Part shown: positions 6,115 to 12,901 of the stretch, piece after piece | How the letters are laid out: each line of letters opens with the position of its first letter | Position numbering within the stretch: position 1 is the first letter of the stretch | DNA from: an uncultured Ruminococcus sp. | Lineage (GTDB): Bacteria; Bacillota; Clostridia; Oscillospirales; Ruminococcaceae | Assembly (NCBI GenBank): GCA_937926145.1 | Contig: CALANW010000158.1 | Span: 1-14,146, forward strand | Reading direction: 5' to 3' | DNA length: 14,146 bases | Program-made: the position numbers and the translations under genes | Notes under the pieces: generated by a model | The model's database searches: none | What the model was told of the DNA's origin: nothing | What the model saw: the letters and a program-made list of their open reading frames with translations, nothing else

Positions 6115-7242
6115 TCAATCATCTTGTTTTTTAATTTCTCCCCTCAACTCATCCGAAAACTCCTTAAGCATATCCCTTTCTCTCTCGCAGTAATGAGAAA
6201 ACCTTTCAATATCCTCACCTTGCACTTTTTTGGGGAGAGAATTTTTCGTTTTAAGCACAGTAGCACGAACCTCGCCATATTTCTTGTCATATAACTCCAA
6301 TGCTTCATCGGAACGGAGCAGCTTTTTTCGATAAGTCCTGCAAGCTCCCGTAAACGCAAGATAAGTCTTTTCGATGGGATTTTGCATTAATTTCCTGCGA
6401 CTGTCAGAATTAACCTTGTTGTGATATTTCTTCCTGCACTCTGCACGATTGCAAGTATAAGCTGAACTGCTTGACTTTATCACCATAAGATTATCGCAGA
6501 CAGCACAACGGCTCACAGAAAAGCCGTACATAATAAGAATATCAGCATACATTTCAAGGAAAGTAAACAAGCCGTTCTGATTATTTATTCCACACAAATA
6601 CATAGTTTTCCTGTCACCGTCAGCACCGACAGCCTTTAACACCGATGTGTTGTAAAGGCTGTCGGTGTTGTTGTTTATGACTGTGAAATAATCAAAATAT
6701 TTTTTGCTGCGAATTTCTGAAAGTATAGCTATCTGTTTTTCAGTGTCAGCCTTAAATTGACTGATTCGCTTCTCGGCTTCTTTCAGCAGAAATCCTCTGC
6801 CCTTTAGGAGATTTTTCGGGTCATTGTATTTTCTTCTCTCACAAATACATCTGCCGTAAGTGTTCATAACAATAAGGTTTAGAAACATATTAACGTGGCT
6901 GCCGTATTCATAATTATTCGCAATGCTTTCAAGCACAGCATTGTAATTCTCTGCACAGTAAACCTCAATATTGCTTGCACGTTCATAATCGGCAAGGAAA
7001 GTGTCTGTTTCACGGCTGAAACGGATAAGCTTGTTTATGTTCTTGATAACAGAGCCAATCTCATTTGTATGCCGAATAAGTCTGCCCATCTGCTTTTCGG
7101 AAAATCCGCTTTTTGCCCATAAAATCAAATCCGCAGAACTGCCGATAACAAAGGTTTCAGTTTTGGCTTTCATATCAATCATCACGCCGACAGATATATC
7201 CGCATTATCGTTATCATACATTTTTCTGATAGTGTTTGACAT
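6115..7242 (-). CDS. Uncharacterised protein with a possible zinc-binding motif
   Basis: 375 aa, ribosome site GAGGTGAG. No signal peptide or membrane segment, so cytoplasmic. Residues 1-240 are mostly helical with no motif I recognise. A cysteine cluster follows: Cys246-x2-Cys249-x14-Cys264-x4-Cys269-x4-His274 (CAVC, then YTCNRAECRKKYH), then a basic stretch and a charged helical tail. The cluster resembles the small zinc ribbon of CGNR or DUF6076-type proteins, which suggests binding of nucleic acid or another protein; the family name is a tentative recollection. It has its own sigma-A promoter, divergent from the mobility genes, and could belong to either the cargo or the element's regulation. 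Confidence 0.75.
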   Translation of the reverse strand: MSNTIRKMYDNDNADISVGVMIDMKAKTETFVIGSSADLILWAKSGFSEKQMGRLIRHTNEIGSVIKNINKLIRFSRETDTFLADYERASNIEVYCAENYNAVLESIANNYEYGSHVNMFLNLIVMNTYGRCICERRKYNDPKNLLKGRGFLLKEAEKRISQFKADTEKQIAILSEIRSKKYFDYFTVINNNTDSLYNTSVLKAVGADGDRKTMYLCGINNQNGLFTFLEMYADILIMYGFSVSRCAVCDNLMVIKSSSSAYTCNRAECRKKYHNKVNSDSRRKLMQNPIEKTYLAFTGACRTYRKKLLRSDEALELYDKKYGEVRATVLKTKNSLPKKVQGEDIERFSHYCERERDMLKEFSDELRGEIKKQDD

Positions 7243-7293
7243 TATCTCACCTCAAAATATTCATATTGCTCGCACAGAAAATTATCTGAATAC

Positions 7294-7322
7294 AATATAT
7301 CATCAAAATGCCGAAAAGTCAA
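7294..7322 (-). promoter_or_regulatory. Sigma-A promoter of the 375-aa gene
   Basis: On the minus strand TTGACT (7317-7322) and TATATT (7294-7299) are separated by 17 bp, giving a leader of about 45 nt before the ATG at 7242. The divergent plus-strand side (to 7504) shows only a possible extended -10, TGTTAGAAT ending at 7436, without a good -35. I see nothing else in this 262-bp gap. Confidence 0.7.
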
Positions 7323-7504
7323 GCAAATACAGTATAATACAGCTTTGTATCAAATCGCTCGCATTATAAGTACACGCTGCTCTCTATTCATTTATGCATT
7401 GCATTTCCCCACTTTTGAAAAACTTTGTGTTAGAATGGAATCAGTTCAAGGGCAGAAATGCAAGCTGTCCGAGAGCCAATAACGAAGAAAGCGAGGAAAA
7501 CAAA

Positions 7505-7708
7505 ATGAGCAACAGAGAAGATATGCCGATGCTGCTCACAGCAAATGATTTACAAGCAATGGGCTTCCGCAGAGCAATGGTTTACAAAATCCTTAACTCC
7601 GCAGATGTGCCTGTTGTGAAAATCGGGAGCAGAAAATTTATTCAGCGTGACAAGTTCTTTAAGTGGCTGGACAGCAAGGAGAGCAACAGCAACCATACCG
7701 CCGAATAA
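7505..7708 (+). CDS. Excisionase-like small helix-turn-helix protein
   Basis: 67 aa from the ATG at 7505, placed 8 nt after GAGG; an in-frame ATG 37 codons upstream lacks a ribosome site and gives a poor extension. The sequence LLTANDLQAMGFRRAMVYKI, then PVVKIGSRKFIQRDKFFKWL, is the winged MerR-like fold of excisionase-family DNA-binding proteins (helix-turn-helix followed by a beta-wing and a final Trp-Leu). Proteins of this type direct excision or regulate element promoters. It is the first gene of the mobility operon, diverging from the 375-aa gene. Whether it acts on the serine recombinase or as a transcription regulator cannot be told from the sequence. Confidence 0.75.
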   Translation: MSNREDMPMLLTANDLQAMGFRRAMVYKILNSADVPVVKIGSRKFIQRDKFFKWLDSKESNSNHTAE

Positions 7709-7741
7709 CAGAATTTTAAAATCAAAAAGGAGGGACATACA

Positions 7742-8092
7742 ATGATTGAAGAAAATATTACAAATGCCATAACCGCCACGGGAGCCAAAAAACCAACCAA
7801 GCCAAACCGTACCGATGAAGAAAAACTGTCAGACTGCTATGTTCAGATGAGCAAGTTACTTGAACAGCAGACTGCTACAAGGCAGAAAGGCAAGGATATT
7901 GATAACCGAATTTCTAAGCTGAACAGCAAAATACAGGAGTACGAAAATAAGGCGCTTTACAAAATCTGCAAGGAGTTGAATATTTCCGTAAAGGACATAA
8001 TCGAGTTTCTTGACAAAATACCGAAAGGCACAACCTTTGATGAAATTGCAAATCGTGCATTGCGTGAAAAGTCGGAACAGATACATTTCTGA
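7742..8092 (+). CDS. Small coiled-coil accessory protein of the mobility operon
   Basis: 116 aa with a strong AAGGAGGGACATACA leader. After a flexible basic N-terminus (KKPTKPNR), residues ~45-75 form a coiled-coil-like helix (DIDNRISKLNSKIQEYENKA), and the C-terminus has ELNISVKDIIEFLDKIPKGT, which looks like a small helical domain. The layout recalls DUF4315-type proteins of Firmicute mobile elements, but I am not certain. It lies 33 bp after the excisionase-like gene and 18 bp before the next, so it is part of the same operon. Function unknown. Confidence 0.7.
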   Translation: MIEENITNAITATGAKKPTKPNRTDEEKLSDCYVQMSKLLEQQTATRQKGKDIDNRISKLNSKIQEYENKALYKICKELNISVKDIIEFLDKIPKGTTFDEIANRALREKSEQIHF

Positions 8093-8110
8093 TAACAACG
8101 GAGAAACAAA

Positions 8111-8722
8111 ATGAGAGTAAGCACATTCTGCGAGAAATACAAAATATCTCCCCAAGCGGTTTACAGGAAAATGAAAAAGCATAAGGCTAAGTTGTCCGAG
8201 CATATCAAAAAAGATAAAGGCAACGTTCTTGACCTTGATGATTATGCGGTTAAGTTCTTAAAGCCAAAGCGTGAAACCTGCCAAAAACTTAATGAGCGTA
8301 ATTTTTCACTTTCTCAGCAAGTCGAAAAGCTGTCCGATGAGAATAATGCTCTCCGTGATGAAATTCATAATATGAAGATATTATCGGAACATCTTTCTTT
8401 ATCAAATGCGGAATTTGATGAAAAGCTTGAAAAGTATATTTCCGAAAATGCTCTGCTTATACAGGAAAGGGATAATTTGAAATCTCAACTTGTTGCAGAG
8501 CAGAACAAAACTGTGATGGCACGTTTTAACGAAGAAAGCGAAAAGAAGAAATATCATCAAGCAGAAAAAGCGTGGACAGACGAAAAAAACAAGCTGAGTG
8601 CTGAAAACGCTGCTCTGAACGCACAGCTTCAGACCGCAAATGAGCAGATAGCCGACCTGACCGCAAAATTGCAGGAGAAAACCGCTAAAAACAACGGAAT
8701 TAAGGGGCTTTTCGGCAAATAA
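8111..8722 (+). CDS. DNA-binding protein with N-terminal HTH and long coiled coil
   Basis: 203 aa. Residues 1-25 (VSTFCEKYKISPQAVYRKMK) are a MerR-type helix-turn-helix. From about 55 to 195 the protein is one extended coiled coil rich in Glu, Lys, Asn and Leu (LSQQVEKLSDENNALRDEI). It ends in GIKGLFGK. This layout is found in KfrA-like and DUF536-type plasmid proteins, which bind DNA and polymerise or act in stability and replication control. The family link is by layout only. It may act on the adjoining repeat-rich intergenic region (8723-8906). Confidence 0.72.
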   Translation: MRVSTFCEKYKISPQAVYRKMKKHKAKLSEHIKKDKGNVLDLDDYAVKFLKPKRETCQKLNERNFSLSQQVEKLSDENNALRDEIHNMKILSEHLSLSNAEFDEKLEKYISENALLIQERDNLKSQLVAEQNKTVMARFNEESEKKKYHQAEKAWTDEKNKLSAENAALNAQLQTANEQIADLTAKLQEKTAKNNGIKGLFGK

Positions 8723-8731
8723 TCGTAAACG

Positions 8732-8765
8732 GTTGATAATATTGTAAACCAAGTTGAGAATATTG
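8732..8765 (+). repeat. Pair of 13-bp direct repeats, 21-bp period
   Basis: GTTGATAATATTG (8732-8744) and GTTGAGAATATTG (8753-8765) differ at one base. Their starts are 21 bp apart, two helical turns, so a protein bound to both would face the same side of the DNA. They lie between the coiled-coil DNA-binding gene and mobC and are candidate binding sites for either product. Confidence 0.7.
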
Positions 8766-8802
8766 CTGTTTTGAAGTAGTGGGTAACAGAATAGCCAGCG
8801 CA

Positions 8803-8860
8803 GAAAATGTCCGGGCATTTTCAAATCGGCAGCTCACGCTGCCGCAGATACTTCCGTATC
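8803..8860 (+). other. Candidate origin of transfer (three consecutive hairpins upstream of mobC)
   Basis: There are three perfect inverted repeats in 58 bp: GAAAATG/CATTTTC (8803-8822) around TCCGGG, CGGCAGC/GCTGCCG (8827-8844) around TCAC, and GATAC/GTATC (8847-8860) around TTCC. The MobC start is 46 bp further on. Origins of transfer in elements with MobC and a MOBP relaxase are commonly placed just upstream of these genes and contain inverted repeats near the nick. I cannot point to the nick site. An attenuator or operator for mobC is an alternative. The flanking sequence to 8906 holds nothing else but the mobC ribosome site. Confidence 0.5.
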
Positions 8861-8906
8861 AGAACATAACTGAAGAACAAGATAAATAGGAAAGGAGATT
8901 GATAAA

Positions 8907-9269
8907 ATGAAAATGAATTCAAGTGAAGCACGCCGACACGCTTTAAGGCATAATCGGGTGGAAATCAAATTGTCCGATGAAGAACTTTCTGTTATTGAGG
9001 AAAAAGCCGCTGCTGCCAATCTTTCAAAGTCGGCATATCTCAGAAGAATGGGAACAGTGGGAGAAATCAAGTTTTACGATGCTCATCTTTTCACCAATTT
9101 GATAAACCAAATCAGATGGATAGGAAACAACATCAATCAAATTGCAAAGAATGCCAACAGCACGGGAAGTATCAGCAATCAGGAGTTGGAAAAGGTTCTT
9201 AACTATCAGGAATCAATAAACAACAATCTTGAATATTACTATGAAAAGCTGATTCCGAGGGTAATTTGA
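8907..9269 (+). CDS. mobC: MobC-like relaxosome accessory protein
   Basis: 120 aa with a strong AAAGGAG ribosome site. Residues ~15-50 (RVEIKLSDEELSVIEEKAAA, then NLSKSAYLRRM) are a ribbon-helix-helix DNA-binding fold. The C-terminal half contains LINQIRWIGNNINQIAKNAN, the conserved signature of MobC proteins. MobC binds the origin of transfer and helps open the DNA so the relaxase can nick it. It is separated from the relaxase gene by a single base, so the two are translationally coupled and made together. Confidence 0.85.
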   Translation: MKMNSSEARRHALRHNRVEIKLSDEELSVIEEKAAAANLSKSAYLRRMGTVGEIKFYDAHLFTNLINQIRWIGNNINQIAKNANSTGSISNQELEKVLNYQESINNNLEYYYEKLIPRVI

Positions 9270-9270
9270 A

Positions 9271-10878
9271 ATGCCAATAATAAAGCACAGTGCAATTCAC
9301 GTTACCCCGATGAAAGCAATCAAGTATGTTATCAATGGTGACAAGACAGACGAGTGCAAATATGTGACGGGAATAAATGTCAGCGAAAATGCTAAAGATG
9401 CTTTTGAAGATTTTAGATTAAACTTTGAAATGCACACGGGTGAAAGGTTTAACAAGCTGTCATTGCCCGAAAACGGCAGAAAGTCAAAGATAAGGTTACA
9501 TCACTATATACAATCCTTTAAGCCGGGAGAAGTCACGCCAGAAATGGCTAATGAAATCGGTGAGAGGTGGGCAAGAATGTTTTTAGGTGATGCAAGCTAT
9601 TCCAACATACGTTATCAAGTATTAGTCTGCACACATATTGATAAACAGCATATTCACAATCATATCCTAATATCTGCAATGGATCTTGACGGTAAGATGC
9701 TGTATGATAACAAGAAAACGCTGAATCGTGCAAGAGAGAAATCCGATGATATTGCAAAGAGATATGGTTTATCAATTATTGAAAATCCGAAAAAGGGAAC
9801 AATGCTGTCCTACACGGAATACATAGCAAGGGAAAAGAAAACCTCTTGGAAATATAAGCTGAAACGGGAAATTGATATGCTTGTACTTCTGCCCGATGTG
9901 AAAAGTATAAATGACCTTGCGGAGAAATTGAACGGTCTGGGTTATCTTACAACCACCGATAAATATCTTCACGTTAAAAGAGCAGCGGACAAAAAGAAGA
10001 ACTTTATGTCAACGCTGAAACTCGGTGACGGTTACGGAACGGAAGAACTGCAATATCGCATTGAAAACAAAAATGTGATTATGCCGCTTGAAAAGGTGAA
10101 TGGTTATCAAGGTATTCAGCGTGAATATGCTTTCTGTTTGCGTGAAACGCAGTTTTTGCTTTTCCGAAAAAAGAAAAGTGATTACAATGTTACATATTCC
10201 GCTGTCAGAAAGAGTTCCGATTTGCTTTTTTATCTTGACAAGCATAACATTCATTCGGTGAGTGAGTTTGAAAGCACCGTAAACTCTGCTGATGAAAAGT
10301 ACAAGAAGCTGCTTGAAAGGAAAAAGCATATTGAAGATGGAATAGCAGATGCAGAAAAGGTATTTGCAGCAGAATCGGAAAAGAACCTTGATGAGTATTT
10401 TGATTTGTATAAGCAAACGCCTTGGACAAGTCGGATATACAAGTTAGTCAAGGAAAATTATCAGCCGCTTGCTGAAAACAGGATAATAAGCAGAGATGAC
10501 CTTGAAAAATTCCGTGAAAGGTATTCCGATACAAAATCCGAGCTTGACAAAATCAACCGTGAGATTGAACTTGCTGCTGCGGAACGCAAGGAGTCTGCCG
10601 ATAATTACAAGGCATATCTTGAAATTCGTGAAACGGACTATGACCGAATGCTTCGTGAGATGAAGGAGTTTTACGATTTTAATGATAACGGAATTACCGA
10701 AAACTACAAGGGAGATTTAACGGAAATCCGGTATTTTTCGGAAATGCACAAGGGCAGTGTTACCGATGTCACATACTTTGACAGGGACAGACTTCTTCGT
10801 GCTTACAATGCGAAGTATGGCCTTTCCGATGATGAGCCGAACAGGAACACAAACAAAAATCGCAGTTGGGAAAGATAA
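9271..10878 (+). CDS. mobA: MOBP-type relaxase / mobilization nuclease
   Basis: 535 aa. The N-terminal ~200 residues are the relaxase (MobA/VirD2) domain: a likely catalytic Tyr19 in AIKYVINGDKTDE, motif II HHYIQSF (77-83) and the metal-binding motif III THIDKQHIHNH (His122, Asp124, His127, His129, Asn130, His131), matching HxDxxHxHNH. It would cut one strand at the origin of transfer, stay attached through the tyrosine and lead the strand into a helper conjugation channel. Residues ~200-535 are charged and helical, with coiled-coil stretches (KKLLERKKHIEDGIADAEK), and show no helicase or primase motif. Its length is normal for Firmicute relaxases. Confidence 0.9.
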   Translation: MPIIKHSAIHVTPMKAIKYVINGDKTDECKYVTGINVSENAKDAFEDFRLNFEMHTGERFNKLSLPENGRKSKIRLHHYIQSFKPGEVTPEMANEIGERWARMFLGDASYSNIRYQVLVCTHIDKQHIHNHILISAMDLDGKMLYDNKKTLNRAREKSDDIAKRYGLSIIENPKKGTMLSYTEYIAREKKTSWKYKLKREIDMLVLLPDVKSINDLAEKLNGLGYLTTTDKYLHVKRAADKKKNFMSTLKLGDGYGTEELQYRIENKNVIMPLEKVNGYQGIQREYAFCLRETQFLLFRKKKSDYNVTYSAVRKSSDLLFYLDKHNIHSVSEFESTVNSADEKYKKLLERKKHIEDGIADAEKVFAAESEKNLDEYFDLYKQTPWTSRIYKLVKENYQPLAENRIISRDDLEKFRERYSDTKSELDKINREIELAAAERKESADNYKAYLEIRETDYDRMLREMKEFYDFNDNGITENYKGDLTEIRYFSEMHKGSVTDVTYFDRDRLLRAYNAKYGLSDDEPNRNTNKNRSWER

Positions 10879-10925
10879 AACAATTTAATAACGGCATTCC
10901 GAATGAGAGGAATGGAACAGCGAAT

Positions 10926-10972
10926 GAGAGCTAAAGAACAGATTTATTTCTGTACTTTGGCTCTCTTTTTTT
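10926..10972 (+). terminator. Rho-independent terminator of the mobility operon
   Basis: GAGAGCTAAAG pairs with CTTTGGCTCTC with one T-G pair. The inner ACAGA/TCTGT extends the stem, and T7 follows (10966-10972). It lies about 50 bp beyond the relaxase stop. Just before it, CATTCC/GGAATG (10895-10914) forms a small second hairpin and CGAATGAGAG occurs twice (10900-10909 and 10921-10930). It separates the mob genes from the recombinase unit. Confidence 0.85.
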
Positions 10973-11000
10973 GACAGAAATATGAAAGGAGTATATGACT

Positions 11001-11174
11001 ATGAACGAAAGGATTTCGGAAAACAGCTATGACGGCATAAGGGTAACAGTACATATTCCCTTGAATGTCAGCGAGGATAAAAAGCAGAGAAAGATAAATC
11101 AGATATATGATATTCTCACCGAACATAATGGTGGTGATGAGGATAAGAACGCTGCTCCCGAAAAGACGGCATAA
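11001..11174 (+). CDS. Small TnpW-like protein
   Basis: 57 aa from the ATG at 11001, which is 9 nt after AAGGAG; the in-frame ATG at 10995 is too close to it. The sequence is acidic and compact: SYDGIRVTVHIPLNVSED, then KKQRKINQIYDILTEHNG, then a charged tail. The pattern of a short strand G-x-x-V-T-V-H followed by a helix resembles TnpW-family proteins encoded on Tn4451-like elements next to a large serine recombinase. The family is recalled from the pattern, not proven. Its role is unknown even in the named elements. Confidence 0.6.
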   Translation: MNERISENSYDGIRVTVHIPLNVSEDKKQRKINQIYDILTEHNGGDEDKNAAPEKTA

Positions 11175-11201
11175 GAATTTTTAAAATATCGCTTTAAAGT
11201 G

Positions 11202-11230
11202 TTGAATTGCTATGCCGATTATGCTATAAT
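11202..11230 (+). promoter_or_regulatory. Sigma-A promoter of the serine recombinase gene
   Basis: TTGAAT (11202-11207) and TATAAT (11225-11230) are separated by 17 bp, with an extended -10 TG at 11222-11223. This near-consensus promoter would be strong if not repressed. It gives a leader of about 40 nt before the recombinase ATG. Confidence 0.85.
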
Positions 11231-11252
11231 GAATTTACAACGTATAATCGGC
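11214..11252 (+). promoter_or_regulatory. Inverted repeat overlapping the recombinase promoter (putative operator)
   Basis: GCCGATTAT (11214-11222) and ATAATCGGC (11244-11252) are exact complements around a 21-bp centre that contains the -10 box and the expected start point. The half-site centres are 30 bp apart, about three helical turns, so a dimer or tetramer could bind both and block RNA polymerase. A hairpin role in the mRNA is unlikely because the left arm lies upstream of the start point. Confidence 0.6.
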
Positions 11253-11277
11253 TTTCATTTTATGGAGGTTGATTTTA

Positions 11278-12819
11278 ATGAGCAAATTTACAGCAATCTA
11301 TGTACGCCGTTCGGTGAGCGACAAGGACAAAGGCAACAATTCCTTATCCATTGATGCTCAACGTGAGGAATGTATCAGATATGTGGGAGAGGAGGCAGAT
11401 TACAAGGTTTACTGTGATGATGGCAAGTCAGGTAAGGACGTTTATCACAGACCCGAATTTATGCAGATGATGTCAGATGCCAAAGAAGGTCTGATTGATA
11501 AAATCGTTGTTAAGAAGTATGACCGTTTCAGCAGAAATATGCGTGAATACCTTAACATTACCGATGAACTGGACAGATATGGTGTTGGTGTTATTTCGCT
11601 TTCCGAGCCGTTTAATACGGAAACAAAAGAGGGCAGAATGATGAGAAATAACCTTCTGAATTTTGCTGAATTTGAACGTGAAACAATTGCGGCGAGAGTT
11701 AAGGATGCTTACAGTACAAAGGCTGTGGAAACAGGATTTTATCAGGGCGGTAAAATGTTCTTCGGTTTTCAGTCAAGCAGGCAGACTATCAACGGAAAAA
11801 CAGGTTCTGTACTTGTTCCGAGCGAAGCGGCACAGACGGTTATTGCGGCTTATGAGATATACAAAAATCCCGATACGTCTTTAGCTGACGTGTTAAATCA
11901 TATCAAAGAGCATAATCTTCCGTCCTCTGCAACGGAAAGTGCAGGCGTAAAACACAGATGTATGGACAGAAGCGAGATTTCAAGGATACTTGAAAATCCT
12001 TTGTATGTTCGTGCCAATAAGAATGTATATGCTTTTTTCTTAGCGAGAGGATATACAATGATTGATGACATTGATGCTTATGACGGAATTCACGGTCTGA
12101 TGTGGCACAAGTGCAATGAGGAAGACAGATTTATAAAGGTTGGCTATCACGAGGGTCTGGTTGATGCGGAAACGTGGCTTTCGGTGCAGGATAAAAAATC
12201 TCATAATCACAAAATTCCTCAGTCGAGGGGACATATAAAGTCGTGGCTTGTGGGACTTGTCAAGTGCGGACACTGCGGCAAGGCTTTGTTGATTACATAC
12301 AACGGAAATGCTGACAGATCAAAGATTTGGAGATATTACAAATGCACAGGGGTTAAAACAGTCAAGGGCTGCAGTAAAAAAAGCGAGCGATTGAAGCTTC
12401 GTCCCGATGATGTGGAAAAAGCAGTTTTTGAAGCAATGAAGGCTCATATCGCAGAGTTTGAGGTTGCAAAGAACAGTAATCGGAATAAATCCTCCGAGGC
12501 TGAAAAAATCCGTGCCGAGCTGCTCCGCATTGAAACGGACAGCAGGAAGCTGATTGACAGGCTCATTGATGCAGACGATGTTCTTTTTGGATATATTCAG
12601 AACAAAATCAGCGAGCTTCACGCAAAGAAAAACGAGTATGAAAAGCAGCTTTTATCCATTGAACGCAGGGTTAAAAAGATTGATACCAAGCCTATTCTTG
12701 ACCCTCTTAACAGGTGGGACGAGCTTACAATGGAAGAAAAGAACGCTCTTGCCAAGATTATGATTGACAGGATCGATATTACCGATGAGGATGGTATATC
12801 TATTCATTTCTGTTTTTGA
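11278..12819 (+). CDS. Large serine recombinase (element integrase)
   Basis: 513 aa from the ATG at 11278, 9 nt after GGAGG (a TTG three codons earlier is too close). The resolvase domain (~4-150) has the catalytic Ser12 in IYVRRSVSDKDKG, then SLSIDAQREEC, and KKYDRFSRNMREYL with the conserved arginines. The recombinase domain (~165-285) is followed by a zinc ribbon: Cys330-x2-Cys333 (KCGHCGKALL) and Cys356-x8-Cys365. A coiled coil lies near 395-460. Enzymes of this class (TnpX and phiC31 type) integrate and excise DNA by double-strand breaks with a 2-bp overlap. All key parts are intact and it sits 78 bp from attR, so the element may still be mobile. Controlled by the promoter at 11202-11230 and the overlapping inverted repeat. 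Confidence 0.93.
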   Translation: MSKFTAIYVRRSVSDKDKGNNSLSIDAQREECIRYVGEEADYKVYCDDGKSGKDVYHRPEFMQMMSDAKEGLIDKIVVKKYDRFSRNMREYLNITDELDRYGVGVISLSEPFNTETKEGRMMRNNLLNFAEFERETIAARVKDAYSTKAVETGFYQGGKMFFGFQSSRQTINGKTGSVLVPSEAAQTVIAAYEIYKNPDTSLADVLNHIKEHNLPSSATESAGVKHRCMDRSEISRILENPLYVRANKNVYAFFLARGYTMIDDIDAYDGIHGLMWHKCNEEDRFIKVGYHEGLVDAETWLSVQDKKSHNHKIPQSRGHIKSWLVGLVKCGHCGKALLITYNGNADRSKIWRYYKCTGVKTVKGCSKKSERLKLRPDDVEKAVFEAMKAHIAEFEVAKNSNRNKSSEAEKIRAELLRIETDSRKLIDRLIDADDVLFGYIQNKISELHAKKNEYEKQLLSIERRVKKIDTKPILDPLNRWDELTMEEKNALAKIMIDRIDITDEDGISIHFCF

Positions 12820-12820
12820 T

Positions 12821-12856
12821 AAAAAAATCCGTCGGAGATGTGTTTTTCTCCGACGG
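12821..12856 (-). terminator. Terminator acting on the truncated glycosidase transcript
   Basis: A perfect 9-bp GC-rich stem CCGTCGGAG/CTCCGACGG (12829-12837 and 12848-12856) has a 10-nt loop. On the minus strand it is followed by a run of T (plus-strand A run 12821-12827), so it is a canonical terminator for transcription entering the element from the host gene. On the plus strand it follows the recombinase stop but has only a weak T-tract (TGAATTT), so it may serve that gene less well. Confidence 0.8.
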
Positions 12857-12897
12857 TGAATTTGGGAATTTTTAATGAATAGCTTGTGATTATGGGC

Positions 12898-12901
12898 GTA
12901 C
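12898..12901. other. attR core (right element boundary)
   Basis: GTAC is identical to the core at 21-24. To its right the sequence is the glycosidase gene read in frame on the minus strand; to its left the frame continues into element DNA (residues A-H-N-H-K-L), which has no resemblance to the enzyme. It lies 78 bp beyond the recombinase stop, as is usual for integrases. Confidence 0.78.

Larger units (their letters stand above)
21..12901. mobile_element. Integrated mobilizable element (serine recombinase + MOBP relaxase) with an ECF-sigma/secreted-protein cargo
   Basis: Both ends are defined by a GTAC shared at 21-24 and 12898-12901, and removing the DNA between them restores a continuous minus-strand reading frame of a GH127-type gene. 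Inside are a large serine recombinase 78 bp from the right end, an excisionase-like protein, MobC and relaxase, which together mark an integrative mobilizable element. No VirB4, VirD4 or other conjugation genes are visible, so transfer would need a helper element. The left half is cargo on the opposite strand. By eye the element is more AT-rich than the flanking glycosidase gene, which fits acquisition by transfer. The TnpW-like and recombinase pair recalls Tn4451/Tn4453 of Clostridium, but the gene order differs and that link is inference. Confidence 0.88.

Noticed and set aside
7394..7504. N-terminal extension of the excisionase-like protein by 37 codons.
   Set aside because: No ribosome site, composition unlike protein, and a well-placed GAGG precedes the ATG at 7505.
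7856..8203. Minus-strand open frames opposite the mobility accessory genes, some Cys/Phe-rich like small membrane proteins.
   Set aside because: No ribosome sites, and the plus-strand genes there have good starts and form a consistent operon.
10971..10999. TTGACA and TATGAC with a 17-bp spacer just before the TnpW-like gene.
   Set aside because: The -35 overlaps the terminator T-run and initiation would fall inside the small gene, past its ribosome site. It could only serve downstream genes, which have a better promoter at 11202-11230.
21..12901. Searched the ends for terminal inverted repeats and longer direct repeats typical of transposons or tyrosine-integrase elements.
   Set aside because: Only GTAC is shared and the inward sequences differ, which fits a large serine recombinase instead.
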